From: UA16 sp905478895 | GTDB lineage: Bacteria > Bacteroidota > Bacteroidia > Flavobacteriales_D > Sanyastnellaceae | Assembly (NCBI GenBank): GCA_943788495.1 | Contig: CALSQO010000001.1 | Coordinates: 434,001 to 498,000, forward strand | DNA length: 64,000 nucleotides | Direction of reading: 5' to 3' | In this document: positions 27,341-36,620 of the stretch, piece after piece | Numbering within the stretch: the first letter of the stretch is position 1 | Layout: each line of letters starts with the position of its first letter | Program-made: the position numbers and the translations under genes | Notes under the pieces: model-generated | Seen by the model: only the letters and a program-made list of their open reading frames with translations | Told to the model about the DNA's origin: nothing | Databases searched by the model: none

Positions 27341-28881
27341 GGATGGATGATGTTTTCAGGTAAAATGCGGAACACAGGAAACGGTTCGTTTGCTTCTGGA
27401 TCGATGACGCGGTAGCGCACAAAGCCATTGGTTCCTTCGGGCTCTAACAATTCTTTGGTGAGGTGAAACCGCGGCTGATTGGCGGGAATCCACCACGCTC
27501 CAGTGGGCAGTATGAGCGTGGTATCACGTGTTTCTGCGATGACAATTCGTTCGAAAAACCCTTCAAAGGGTTTCGGGGAAAGACGGTCTTCAGTCAAAGC
27601 ATACGCCTGCACGCTAGCCGCGACAGGTCGTGTCAAGGGAGTCATCTCCACGCCCAAATTTCCCAAGGCTTCCGCCGCTCTCTTTTCGCTGGGCAGTAAA
27701 ATGTATCCGCCAGGAAATGCCCGAGTTTTCGAAGGTGATTGCTGGTTGCTATTGGACAGCAATTCATCAAAGGCTGTCAATTCTTCCTGGTTCAAATCCA
27801 AGAGTGTGATTTGGGCTCTTTTCTTTTCTCGGTTTGAGCGGATGACCACGGGTGACGTATCATTTTGCGCTTGTATTCGGGCCGTTCGAATGGCTTCGGG
27901 ATGTGCATCTACGGATACCAAGAAGCTTTTGGCCAAGAGCAATGCCGTTTCGACCCGGCGTTCGAATCCTTTTCGGCCGAGCGCCACGCCACGTATTTCC
28001 ATCAACACCGCGAGGCTTGAAGCCAGTCCGAAGGAAGTGACCGAAGACCGCGGACTCGTCGCCCCTGAGCGGAATTCTTTTTTTCCCCGGATCACAATGG
28101 GACGGAAATAATTTGCATACTGCCGTCCAGCCCTTTCCATGGCTGCGCGCGCGGGATCAATCAACAACGATTCATTCGCGGTCCGAATGGCTTCGGGCAC
28201 ATTCAAATTTCCGGAGTACATGAACATAACATCGAAGGGACAAGTGACTCCAAACTCCCCCATATCCACATAATCTGCCCGGTATGGCCGGTACTCATGA
28301 AAGTCCACTACAACGTCCGCGTCGAAGGCATGGAAGTCGCGTTTGAGCGAAACCATTTCCGTGTTTTCTAGCTTGGACTGATCCCGGTTCAAGTCTCGGC
28401 CATTCGCGGCATATCGGTTCATGCGGTTGACGCCATCGGGGTTGACCATTGGTACAATGCGAAGCACCGTATTTTCCAATAAATCCGCCCATTTACCGCC
28501 TGTTCCCGTTTGCTGCATCACCGCTAACAATCCTTCGACACCCGCAGGTTCGTTGCCGTGAATGCCACCCACAAACAAAACCCGTATCGGATTTTCCGCG
28601 CGCTCTCCACCGCGTTGCAAAGCAAGAATGGGAATTCCTTTGGCTGAGTAACCAATCGTGTCTCGCTGCCAGCCCTGCGCAATCGATGCTTCGCGATCCA
28701 AAAACGCCTGCATGCGCTCGGCGTTGGTGAAATCTCGTTTGGTCTCAAATGCCGGCGTTGTAAATACCGTGTCAGGAGTGGGGTAATACCGTTCACGAAT
28801 GGAACGCGGGTCCTGACCCTGTGCTGTTGACACCGAGAAGAAAATTCCCATCCATGCGATTATGACCATTCGAAACGTCAT
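27337..28881 (-). CDS. M14 family zinc carboxypeptidase
   Basis: About 514 residues; signal peptide MTFRMVIIAWMGIFFSVSTA. The zinc-binding HxxE is in FVGGIHGNEPAGVEGLL. The substrate-binding block is IVPMVNPDGVNRMNRYAANGRDLNRD, and VVVDFHEYRPY carries the third metal histidine. The C-terminal 200 residues form an extra beta-rich region. It is a likely periplasmic metallocarboxypeptidase. The ATG at 28881 begins the signal peptide; the longer reading frame upstream has no support. Sandwiched between two porin genes in the same orientation. Confidence 0.88.
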   Translation of the reverse strand: MTFRMVIIAWMGIFFSVSTAQGQDPRSIRERYYPTPDTVFTTPAFETKRDFTNAERMQAFLDREASIAQGWQRDTIGYSAKGIPILALQRGGERAENPIRVLFVGGIHGNEPAGVEGLLAVMQQTGTGGKWADLLENTVLRIVPMVNPDGVNRMNRYAANGRDLNRDQSKLENTEMVSLKRDFHAFDADVVVDFHEYRPYRADYVDMGEFGVTCPFDVMFMYSGNLNVPEAIRTANESLLIDPARAAMERAGRQYANYFRPIVIRGKKEFRSGATSPRSSVTSFGLASSLAVLMEIRGVALGRKGFERRVETALLLAKSFLVSVDAHPEAIRTARIQAQNDTSPVVIRSNREKKRAQITLLDLNQEELTAFDELLSNSNQQSPSKTRAFPGGYILLPSEKRAAEALGNLGVEMTPLTRPVAASVQAYALTEDRLSPKPFEGFFERIVIAETRDTTLILPTGAWWIPANQPRFHLTKELLEPEGTNGFVRYRVIDPEANEPFPVFRILPENIIHP

Positions 28882-28892
28882 CGAGTCAGAAA

Positions 28893-30212
28893 TCAAATGG
28901 CAAATTGGGTCATGAGACGGAAGGTCCATTCACTCCCTCCAAAACTGCTGCGCGCTGTCGAAATGGCGGAAGGGTCAGCATCGGTGCGCATCACGCCAAA
29001 TTGAACTTTCGCCCCATAGTCGCGACCGAAGTACTTGGATACGCCAATGTCCTGGTATGCGCTGCGCGCATAAAAGGTTGGATTGTTTAGAAACGAATTT
29101 TCATCCGCCTGGATCCGTGTATAGCGGAAATCGAGGGACCACAAATTGGTGAAGCAGTAGCCGGCTTGAATGTTGAATGCTGATCCCAACATCATGCGGC
29201 CGCGCACGTAGGCATCCACGCCGCCTTCGAATGTGTTGGAAGTGGAGCCATCGTTTCGAACCCGCAGGACGATTTCATCCACTGGCACTCGGGCATCCGT
29301 CAGGACATATTCGCCTAGGAGTGTGAAACCTTTGAATTTGAAAAGTAAGTCGGCTCCCATTTTCCAGTAATCGGGCAGGGCTTCATCAAAGTTTTCATCG
29401 AGGTATATGATGTCTCCACTTGTGCGGCCGCGTCGACTGCTCATCCCTTGATTTAGGCTCCCGTAAGCACCCACGAGTATTTTGGGTTGTACTTCCCGCA
29501 CAATGTCCACTTGGCGAAACTCTCCAAACGATCGGAAGAGCCCCAGCGGAAGCCACAAGACCCGACCTTCATACTTCAATCCACCATGGTTTTGAACCCA
29601 TTCGGCTGCTCCATCTCCTGTGACGACGGATCCGGCTAGCTTAATCCAGCCGTTTGCGCCGGAACGAAGGCGTCCTTCGGCAAATGCTCCAAACTCCCGA
29701 ATGGTGCCAAACGCCGAAGTGAGCCGACTCCGTTCAATCAATTGAAGGGTGTTGGACCCCATCCGCAATTCGAGGTTGTCGCTGATCGCAGATCGCTGGC
29801 CAAATGTTAAGCGAAAACGATTGTTCGGCTGGTAGGCGCACCAGGCATCCATGAGCATTCCGGACACATCATCGCCATCGCCATCGGGGTTGGACAATTC
29901 GTATTGAACGCGGTACCGGAATTTTTGAGAAGTGGATGCTCCTGCCCACCGCATCCGCATGCGCCGCGCCCGGAACCGCGTGGTCCATTCATCCGTGTCG
30001 GTGAAATGCCGCACTTCAGAGGTGAATTGTGCCAAACCACGAAACTGCAGTGAGTACCCGGTGGTCCTGTTGTGAAATACCACCCCCTCGCCGCGTTCGT
30101 AGGCATCTACCAGGCCATTGGCATCCATTGGCAGTTGAGCCAAAGCAATGCCGCCGCTCACGAGGCAGAGGAAGGTCAACGTTGCGATGCGCAAAGGGAC
30201 AGGTAAATTCAT
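28893..30212 (-). CDS. Porin, OprO/OprP family (second copy)
   Basis: About 439 residues with a signal peptide ending near GGIALAQ. The barrel shows YSLQFRGLAQFTSEVRHFTD, RFRARRMRMRWAGASTSQKFRYRVQYELS and LTFGQRSAISDNLELRMGSN, and ends with FRLMTQFAI. It is related to, but clearly diverged from, the porin at 26084-27340. It is first in the porin-peptidase-porin unit; the peptidase start lies 11 bases after its stop. Substrate unknown. Confidence 0.82.
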   Translation of the reverse strand: MNLPVPLRIATLTFLCLVSGGIALAQLPMDANGLVDAYERGEGVVFHNRTTGYSLQFRGLAQFTSEVRHFTDTDEWTTRFRARRMRMRWAGASTSQKFRYRVQYELSNPDGDGDDVSGMLMDAWCAYQPNNRFRLTFGQRSAISDNLELRMGSNTLQLIERSRLTSAFGTIREFGAFAEGRLRSGANGWIKLAGSVVTGDGAAEWVQNHGGLKYEGRVLWLPLGLFRSFGEFRQVDIVREVQPKILVGAYGSLNQGMSSRRGRTSGDIIYLDENFDEALPDYWKMGADLLFKFKGFTLLGEYVLTDARVPVDEIVLRVRNDGSTSNTFEGGVDAYVRGRMMLGSAFNIQAGYCFTNLWSLDFRYTRIQADENSFLNNPTFYARSAYQDIGVSKYFGRDYGAKVQFGVMRTDADPSAISTARSSFGGSEWTFRLMTQFAI

Positions 30213-30267
30213 GTTTGGAGAGTGGTTTGAATGCAGGTCCATGTCAAGGCCATAAAACTATGGGGAA

Positions 30268-30831
30268 TTAATTCTCCTTCCACTTTACGTTGCAGCCAAT
30301 GGATGGGATTTGGCCCTCCACGGGAACTGTTTGTCCTGTCAACAATAAATCCAGTGCTGTTCGCACATCTCTTCCTGTAATTGGAATTTCATTTCCTGGC
30401 CGGGAGCCATCGAATTGGCCGCGGTATACGCAACGATTTTCGGCATCGAAGATGCTGAAATCGGGCGTGCAGGCAGCATCGTATGCACGGGCGACTGCTT
30501 GTGATTCGTCATACAGGTATGGAAATGGCATTGCATATTGCTCCGCCAAACGACCCATTTCAGGAAACCCGTCTTGTGGATGGGTGGCGGTGTTATTGCT
30601 TGAAATGGCAATGAAATTGACGCCTTTGGCCTGGTATTCATCCGCAACTTCTACGAATGCTTTGAGCAGGTGAATGACAAACGGGCAATGGTTGCACATG
30701 AACACAACCACCGTGGGACCACCTTCGAACAGTGCGTTCGAATCCAGTGTTTCGCCTGAAATTGCATCCGGCAATTGAAATGCGGGTGCAGCAAACCCCA
30801 GCGGGATGGATGTGGTGGGTGTGATTGCCAT
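30268..30831 (-). CDS. Thioredoxin-fold redoxin (AhpC/TSA-like)
   Basis: 187 residues, no signal peptide, so cytoplasmic. The redox motif is FMCNHCPFVIHLLKAF with C46 and C49, typical of the redoxin subgroup with CxxC followed by proline. The rest follows the family: VNFIAISSNNTATHPQDGFPEMG, LYDESQAVARAYDAACTPDFSIFD (with the cis-proline after CT) and YRGQFDGSRPGNEIPITGRD. Probably a thiol peroxidase or disulfide reductase. It has about 86 bases shared with the divergent ABM gene. Confidence 0.9.
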   Translation of the reverse strand: MAITPTTSIPLGFAAPAFQLPDAISGETLDSNALFEGGPTVVVFMCNHCPFVIHLLKAFVEVADEYQAKGVNFIAISSNNTATHPQDGFPEMGRLAEQYAMPFPYLYDESQAVARAYDAACTPDFSIFDAENRCVYRGQFDGSRPGNEIPITGRDVRTALDLLLTGQTVPVEGQIPSIGCNVKWKEN

Positions 30832-30917
30832 TTTTTCCCAAATATAATTGGGTTGATTGCGAAATGCTCACGGTATTCAAAACAACTTAATATTGCACTG
30901 TTGAACCTCATTATTCA

Positions 30918-31244
30918 ATGACCATGTCCCAATACCACCACGCCGTTCTGTACGTATTTGAAGTGCTTCCCGATCAATCGGACGAGTTTGAATCAGCCTG
31001 GGCAGCGGTTACCGTTGCCATCAAAGAGCAATGCGGCAGCGGCGGATCCCGGTTGTATAAGAGTGAAAACGGCACGTATTGGGCACACGCTTTGTGGCCC
31101 AATAAGCAGGCGATGCAGTCGGCTTCCCTCGAGGGGGCAGAAGAGTTGTTGGCGAACCGGCAACGCATGGTAGAGGCTTGCAGCAACATTGAGGCAATTG
31201 GCGAAGGCAACGTGGTTTCGGACTTTTGGGAGGTGGGAGCGTAA
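30918..31244 (+). CDS. Antibiotic biosynthesis monooxygenase (ABM) domain protein
   Basis: 108 residues forming one ferredoxin-like ABM domain: AVLYVFEVLPDQSDEFESAW, SRLYKSENGTYWAHALWPNKQAMQSA, and a C-terminal strand VVSDFWEVGA. Members are small cytoplasmic oxygenases or heme- or quinone-related enzymes; many have no known substrate. Either of the two in-frame ATG codons (30918, 30924) could be used. It lies about 80 bases upstream of a TonB receptor, but a possible regulatory repeat between them makes cotranscription uncertain. Confidence 0.83.
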   Translation: MTMSQYHHAVLYVFEVLPDQSDEFESAWAAVTVAIKEQCGSGGSRLYKSENGTYWAHALWPNKQAMQSASLEGAEELLANRQRMVEACSNIEAIGEGNVVSDFWEVGA

Positions 31245-31262
31245 AACGTGTTTGGCTTTCTT

Positions 31263-31279
31263 ATGACACTATCGTGACG
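31263..31279. promoter_or_regulatory. Possible Pho-box-like repeat before a TonB receptor
   Basis: ATGACA at 31263 and GTGACG at 31274 stand 11 bases apart, the period of PhoB/PhoP-type half-sites, 44 bases upstream of the TonB receptor ATG. It is weaker than the sites at 57064 and 62955 and could be chance. Confidence 0.3.
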
Positions 31280-31322
31280 TGTGGTTTTCACCGCTCGTGC
31301 AGGAGTAATCTAGCTTTGCCGC

Positions 31323-33527
31323 ATGCGGCAAGGGTCAAACAACAAGTCATTCAGCATCCTCTTGGGGATGGCCATTGGGTTGTCTGTTTTTCCGATCGAT
31401 TGCATCGAAGCACAAGGACCGATGTCCCATGAAGCCTCAGTGGCGATGCATGTGTATCGCGGTGTTGTGCAATCTTCTGCAGGTTTGCCGATTCCGCAGG
31501 CTCATGTACGCGTTCAGGCTTCATCCAAACTGCTGGTGACCAACGAATTGGGCGCGTTCGAAATGCAGTCGGCATTGGATTCGGTCGATGTGGAAGTTTC
31601 AGCCACAGGCTTTGTCCCAAAAACCATCCGACTCGCGGCAGATCTTCCCAAGGTGTTCATTGGATTGGAGGAAGCGATTCATGATTTGGCAGCAGCGGAA
31701 GTCAGCTCGCAGATGGGCGCCACCGGTCGTCCCAGTCAAAAACAGGTGGAACGCTTGACCGTTGGTGCATTGGACCAGATTCCGGCTACGTCACGAATCG
31801 AAGCGTTGGCCTCATTGCCCGGCGTGGATATGGTTACGGCAGGGTTCGGGTCCATGCGTCCCATGATCAGGGGACTCTCGGGATTGCGCGTGGCAACCCT
31901 GTTCAATGGAGCCCGCGTGGAGAGCCAGGCATGGGGCGAGTACCACGGCATTTATATTCCGGAAGAAGGTGTCCGGGCGGTTGAGGTCATTCGGGGACCC
32001 GCTTCTTTGGCCTACGGTTCAGATGCGTATGGTGGGGTTTTGAATTTTGTGCCGGTCGCACCATTGTCCGAACAAGGACGTCAGAGTCGATTGGCGCTTA
32101 ATGCTTATTCTGCCACGGGTGGATGGCAAGTCACCGGAGCGACGGAAAAGAGAAGTAAATCCGCCTTCCACGCTTTTCGTGGGGGTTTTAAGCAACATGG
32201 TGATTATGCATTGCCGAGCGGCAATACCGTCGAGAATTCAGCGTACCAACAGTTTTTTGCCCAGGGGAGTTATGGGTACATCCGCAATTGGGGCATAGTC
32301 GAGGGAGCGTACTCCTCGGCTTACAGCAATGCGGATATCATCGGCCACGAGGGATGGCAACAATCCGGAGATCATTTTCTGACTACTTCGGTTCGAACGC
32401 AATGGGGCGAATGGAATCTGATCCCCCGCATTTCCTATCAACTCAATCACCGCAAAGAATTTGAACACCATCATGGCGATGGAGCCATCGAAGTGGAGGC
32501 GCCGGAGGAATTGGCCTTGGACATCAGCTTGAGAACATTGCGGTGGGATGTGTCGATGGATCGCACGTGGGGCGGCGGTTGGTCAGTGGCCGCGGGGATT
32601 CAAGGATTTAAGATGTCCAGTGAATTTGACGAGGAGGTGGGCGTTGAATTGATCCATGAGGCACTCATACCGAATGCTGGAGCCGACGAGAATAGCCTAT
32701 ACGCCGTGTGGAGCAAGAAAGCCGAGCAATGGGGAATCCAAGCAGCGGGTCGCACCGACGTGCGGACGACGCATTCTTCTGAATGGATAGATGCCTGGAA
32801 TGGACAGCAACGAACGGACGCCTTACACGGATTCAGTGCCGGAGGGCACTGGTCGCTGAGCGATCGATTGACATGGAATGCCCATGTGGCACAAAGTCAA
32901 CGGGTGCCAGGTTTGTCAGAATTGCTTTCATCGGGCATTCATCATTGTGCTTTTCGTTTCGAACAAGGCGATGTTGAGCTGCAGAAAGAAACGAGTTTCA
33001 ACGTTGAGACCAATCTCCGTTGGCACGGGCGTTTGCTCAATTTCGAAGGCAGTTTGTACCAAAATGCCATTGAAAATTACGTGCTGATTGCACCCACATG
33101 GCAGGTTGAGCAAGGCTATACGCTCTTTCAATGGCAGGCCACGGATGCGCTTTTTCGGGGTGGAGAGGTCGCAGCTTCATTGAATGAAACCAATGTGGAA
33201 CATTGGATGGCACAGGTTGCTTGGTCATGGGTCGAAGCCTCAGATTCAGATGGCCAAGCGCTGCCATTGATTCCTCCGATGTCAACGCGGGCAATGCTCG
33301 GTTATCGTTGGGGTAGTTGGCACTCGAGAGCCATTCTGCAGCACAGCGTGGACGCTACTTTGGTGCATTGTTCCATTGGCGGAACCCTTGCGAATCAATT
33401 GGACCTCACTTGTTCGGTGCACAATTTGCTCAACGTGGGATACATGCCGACACTGTCCATGTTGCGCAATTTGGGCATTTCGGAGCCAGGACGGAACGTG
33501 AGGATTCAGCTGGCTTGGACCTTCTGA
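31323..33527 (+). CDS. TonB-dependent receptor
   Basis: 734 residues. Signal peptide, then a carboxypeptidase-regulatory-like domain (YRGVVQSSAGLPIPQAHVRV ... VSATGFVPKTIRLA). The plug contains EALASLPGVDMVTAGFGSMR, PMIRGLSGLRVATLFNGARV and EVIRGPASLAYGSDAYGGVLNFV, the classic colicin-receptor-like plug ending. The barrel runs to the terminal NVRIQLAWTF. A histidine-rich extracellular loop, KEFEHHHGDGAIEVE, suggests metal or metal-chelate binding (inference). Typical of siderophore, vitamin or metal receptors rather than SusC-type glycan importers. Confidence 0.9.
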   Translation: MRQGSNNKSFSILLGMAIGLSVFPIDCIEAQGPMSHEASVAMHVYRGVVQSSAGLPIPQAHVRVQASSKLLVTNELGAFEMQSALDSVDVEVSATGFVPKTIRLAADLPKVFIGLEEAIHDLAAAEVSSQMGATGRPSQKQVERLTVGALDQIPATSRIEALASLPGVDMVTAGFGSMRPMIRGLSGLRVATLFNGARVESQAWGEYHGIYIPEEGVRAVEVIRGPASLAYGSDAYGGVLNFVPVAPLSEQGRQSRLALNAYSATGGWQVTGATEKRSKSAFHAFRGGFKQHGDYALPSGNTVENSAYQQFFAQGSYGYIRNWGIVEGAYSSAYSNADIIGHEGWQQSGDHFLTTSVRTQWGEWNLIPRISYQLNHRKEFEHHHGDGAIEVEAPEELALDISLRTLRWDVSMDRTWGGGWSVAAGIQGFKMSSEFDEEVGVELIHEALIPNAGADENSLYAVWSKKAEQWGIQAAGRTDVRTTHSSEWIDAWNGQQRTDALHGFSAGGHWSLSDRLTWNAHVAQSQRVPGLSELLSSGIHHCAFRFEQGDVELQKETSFNVETNLRWHGRLLNFEGSLYQNAIENYVLIAPTWQVEQGYTLFQWQATDALFRGGEVAASLNETNVEHWMAQVAWSWVEASDSDGQALPLIPPMSTRAMLGYRWGSWHSRAILQHSVDATLVHCSIGGTLANQLDLTCSVHNLLNVGYMPTLSMLRNLGISEPGRNVRIQLAWTF

Positions 33528-34631
33528 TCAACCGAACAATCCCAGCCAGACTAGAATATCTTGGACGGTAACAACATCATCTCCCGTAAGGTCTTGTTCC
33601 GGACACGACTCACACCCGAAAAAACTGAGCAATGCAAGGAGGTCGGATACAGTAATCATACCATCCTCGTCATAATCGCCCGGATAGAGGCACATTCCAT
33701 ACATATAGGTCGCAGACGGATCGAAATTCGTGGCATCGGCATCGGTGCACCCCAGGACATCTAAGTTCTCGTTCGAGAAGGTCATGCCCTCAGAAGTTTC
33801 AATTCCTTCTCCTTCGTCCATTACGGTTTTGGCGAGAAGGTTGACCGTGCCCTCGAGGGTTGATCCATCGACAATGGTGAATTGGCCTAGGAAGACCAAG
33901 CCATCTTGTTGCATTGGGTTTTGAATGCCTGAATTGAACCATGCACCACCCGTGGTATCTGAAAGAACGATGTTCCCATCCGCATTTAATTCCTCCAAGG
34001 GAGCCAGCCAGTGAGATACATGGCTCGTCATTGAACTGGGTTCTGGCGCCTCGGGGAGCTCCCCACAACTGAGCATTGTGGAAAACGCATGGGCTGGGAA
34101 GATTGAACTAAAGACGGAGTTGTAATCCTCGACCACCACCGTGCCAAGATTTCCTCCATATCCGTATCCGTAGAAGGTCCCGTCTGACGAAATATTCAAG
34201 GGGTCTTCATCGTCACCATAAACGGCTAAAATAAGATCGTCTTCATGTGATAACTCTGCGTAGAGCCGATAAGTAGTGGATCCCGCCGGAATGTTGGCCT
34301 CGAGGCCAGTTAGCTCCGTTTCGTGCACCTCCCATTCCGTCAAGACCAAGCCTTCAATGTGGTCGGCGGTTTCTTCGTACCAGTCCATTTCGTCAAAGCA
34401 CCCCATCCCAGAAAAAGGAAGGAATTCAAGTAAATCACGCACGTTTACCCATCCTGAACTGTCCACATCCATTTCACCAGCAGTATCATACTGACCCAAA
34501 ACATACACCCACGTGTTGGCGCCTATATGACCATCTCCGTCAAAGTCAAACCATTCACAGGGTGTCTGGCTTTGTGAAGCATAAGTGCAGGTGAGCCCTA
34601 TGCACAGTAGGATTGCTTTAAGGGTGCGCAT
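33528..34631 (-). CDS. Secreted protein with dockerin-like repeats at both ends
   Basis: 367 residues; signal peptide MRTLKAILLCIGLTCTYASQ. The N-terminal part has two EF-hand-like segments (FDFDGDGHIGANTWVYVLGQYD and DVDSSGWVNVRDLLEFLPFSG). The middle is a beta-rich domain with no recognised family. A GCTDADATNFDPSATYMYGMC repeat leads into two further calcium-binding-like segments, DYDEDGMITVSDLLALLSFFG and DLTGDDVVTVQDILVWLGLFG. The repeated D-x-D-x-D-G pattern indicates calcium binding. No T9SS type A domain is present; the terminal repeat may replace it. No enzyme activity can be proposed. Confidence 0.8.
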   Translation of the reverse strand: MRTLKAILLCIGLTCTYASQSQTPCEWFDFDGDGHIGANTWVYVLGQYDTAGEMDVDSSGWVNVRDLLEFLPFSGMGCFDEMDWYEETADHIEGLVLTEWEVHETELTGLEANIPAGSTTYRLYAELSHEDDLILAVYGDDEDPLNISSDGTFYGYGYGGNLGTVVVEDYNSVFSSIFPAHAFSTMLSCGELPEAPEPSSMTSHVSHWLAPLEELNADGNIVLSDTTGGAWFNSGIQNPMQQDGLVFLGQFTIVDGSTLEGTVNLLAKTVMDEGEGIETSEGMTFSNENLDVLGCTDADATNFDPSATYMYGMCLYPGDYDEDGMITVSDLLALLSFFGCESCPEQDLTGDDVVTVQDILVWLGLFG

Positions 34632-34680
34632 GTTTAATGAGTTGAAGTTTGCTAGTGTTTAATGAGTTGAAGTTTGCTAG
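34631..34680. repeat. Tandem duplication of 25 bases
   Basis: Two perfect copies of a 25-base unit beginning TGTTTAATGAGTTGAAGTTT, the first starting at the start codon of the minus-strand gene, the second directly after. They lie in the 5' untranslated region of that gene. Probably a recent slippage duplication; no operator-like symmetry is visible. Confidence 0.95.
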
Positions 34681-34771
34681 TAAGATAAGGGGGATTTAGC
34701 TATAACCAAAAGATGCCATTGGGTAAAACCCCTATTCATGCTTAATTTCGGAAGAGTAAATTACACACCCA

Positions 34772-35593
34772 ATGGATTCATTTTTACTCTTTTTTGAATC
34801 AATGCCATCTTGGCAAAAGTTGCTTTGGATCATCGGGTGCATGTCGTTTCATTTGATCCTCGAGGGCGTCCGTCCCTTTTTTACGGGCGGTTACCGAACG
34901 TGGCGCCATACGCGAACGAATTTGGTTTTTCTTGGGACCACCATGGCAATCAACGCATCCTTTGGTATTCTCACCGTGGGGGTGTTTGCCTGGAACGCAG
35001 AAACGCAGTGGGGGGTATTGCATTGGATCGATTGGGACACCGCTTGGGAATTGCTTCTGACCATTGTCATTTTTGATTTCATTGCCCAATATTGCTTGCA
35101 TTGGTGCCTTCACAAAGTGCCGTTTCTCTGGCGACTGCACATGGTGCATCACAGCGACACCCATGTCGATGTGACGACGGGTACACGGCACCACCCGGTG
35201 GACTTTGTGGTCCGGGAGTTGTTTGCAGTGGCGGCCATGGTCATCACGGGTGCTCCGCTAGCGTTTTATGTCTTTTATCGCATTCTAACGATTTTTTTCA
35301 CCTATTTGACCCACGCCAATTTGGCACTTCCTGCTGGACTCAATCGGGTGTTGGGTTGGGTGATTGTTACGCCGCAGATGCATAAATTTCATCATCACTT
35401 TGAAGCGCCGTGGACCGACCGCAATTATGGCAACATGCTCAGTATATGGGACCGATTGTTGGGGACGATGATCGATGGAGATCCGCGTGAGATCATTTAC
35501 GGCTTAGATGTGGCAGATGACACCAAAAGCAATGATTTGGCCTATCAAATGGGGCTTCCTTTTCAAGACCATAGACAAAAACAAAAACCATGA
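34772..35593 (+). CDS. Sterol desaturase / fatty acid hydroxylase family membrane protein
   Basis: 273 residues with about four membrane segments. The di-iron histidine motifs are in order: HWCLHKVPFLWRLHMVHHSDTHVD (HxxxH and HxxHH), RHHPVDFVVRELF, and MHKFHHHFEAPWTDRNYGNM near the C-terminus. It would hydroxylate or desaturate a membrane lipid using O2. The stop overlaps the start of the intradiol dioxygenase gene (ATGA at 35590), so the two are translated from one message. Confidence 0.92.
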   Translation: MDSFLLFFESMPSWQKLLWIIGCMSFHLILEGVRPFFTGGYRTWRHTRTNLVFLGTTMAINASFGILTVGVFAWNAETQWGVLHWIDWDTAWELLLTIVIFDFIAQYCLHWCLHKVPFLWRLHMVHHSDTHVDVTTGTRHHPVDFVVRELFAVAAMVITGAPLAFYVFYRILTIFFTYLTHANLALPAGLNRVLGWVIVTPQMHKFHHHFEAPWTDRNYGNMLSIWDRLLGTMIDGDPREIIYGLDVADDTKSNDLAYQMGLPFQDHRQKQKP

Positions 35594-36588
35594 AACGTTC
35601 TGGATTCCTCAAAACTTTGGGTGTGCTTTCAACGGCTCCGTTGGTCAACGTTGCCTCAGCAGCAAGCCAAAAGCCCGCGAGTGCCTCTGCTCGCGCCAAC
35701 TGTGTGCTGGTGCCAGCCGAAACACCGGGGCCCTTTCCACTCGACCTGACGGACAATGCCTTTTTCTTTCGACAGGACATCCGGGAAGATCGCGTTGGCG
35801 TGCAACTGCGTCAGCGGGTGCGCATTGTCGGGACTGAAAATTGCGAACCCATGCCCAACGTCCGTGTGCACATTTGGCATTGCGACAATGTGGGAGGGTA
35901 TTCGGGCTACAATTCCGAGGAAGGGCTCACCTATTGCCGCGGTTATCAGATCACTGATGAAAACGGCGAATGCGAGTTCATCACGATTGTGCCGGGATGG
36001 TATCCCGGCCGGGTGACCCACGTTCATTTTCAAGTATACGTGAGCAGCGCGTACAGCGCCGTTTCTCAATGGACATGGCCACACGACGAGACGGTAGCGG
36101 CGGTGGCTGCGCACCCCGAACTCTATCCTGAAGGTCCAGATCCGCTTTCACCTGGACAAGACGGCGTCTTTGCTGATGGTTTCGATTTGCAAATGGCCAC
36201 CTTGGAATGGGATGAAGCTGCGGGCGAATACGTATCGGTCTACGAAGCGACGGTGGAAGGTTCCGGTACTTCAGGGGTGGGTTATCATGAAATGCGAAGC
36301 GCGCAGGTCATGGCCTTGGGTCAAAATTACCCCAATCCCTGTCGGACAGAGACTACGTTTCCGCTCGAATTGCACCAATCCGCGCAGGTGAGCTTGTCGC
36401 TTTGGGACTTAAATGGCCGGTGCGTGTACCAGCGCGAATGCGGCAATTTGCCGGCGGGTACTCATGCCTTGCGCATGGATCTGGAGAGCATCCAACTTCC
36501 GGCCGGAACGTATGCCTGCCAAGTCGAGGCCCAAGCGGATGCGTACAAAGCGCTCGATGTTCGTCAAATCAGCTTCTCAGGCCACTGA
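35590..36588 (+). CDS. Intradiol ring-cleavage dioxygenase-like protein with T9SS sorting domain
   Basis: 332 residues. N-terminal export signal, possibly Tat-like (MKRSGFLKTLGVLSTAPLVN). The dioxygenase core opens with NCVLVPAETPGPFPLDLTD and shows NVRVHIWHCDNVGGYSGY (Tyr ligand region), GYQITDENGECEFITIVPGWYPGRVTHVHF (the Y-x-GR-x2-H-x-H iron-binding block) and a FADGFDLQM segment. A T9SS type A domain follows (MALGQNYPNPCRTETTFPLE ... LSLWDLNGRCVYQRE). This would place a catechol- or protocatechuate-type dioxygenase outside the outer membrane. The substrate is unknown. Confidence 0.88.
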   Translation: MKRSGFLKTLGVLSTAPLVNVASAASQKPASASARANCVLVPAETPGPFPLDLTDNAFFFRQDIREDRVGVQLRQRVRIVGTENCEPMPNVRVHIWHCDNVGGYSGYNSEEGLTYCRGYQITDENGECEFITIVPGWYPGRVTHVHFQVYVSSAYSAVSQWTWPHDETVAAVAAHPELYPEGPDPLSPGQDGVFADGFDLQMATLEWDEAAGEYVSVYEATVEGSGTSGVGYHEMRSAQVMALGQNYPNPCRTETTFPLELHQSAQVSLSLWDLNGRCVYQRECGNLPAGTHALRMDLESIQLPAGTYACQVEAQADAYKALDVRQISFSGH

Positions 36589-36620
36589 AACCTTGTGGAT
36601 TGGCGTCCCGTTAAAGGGGC

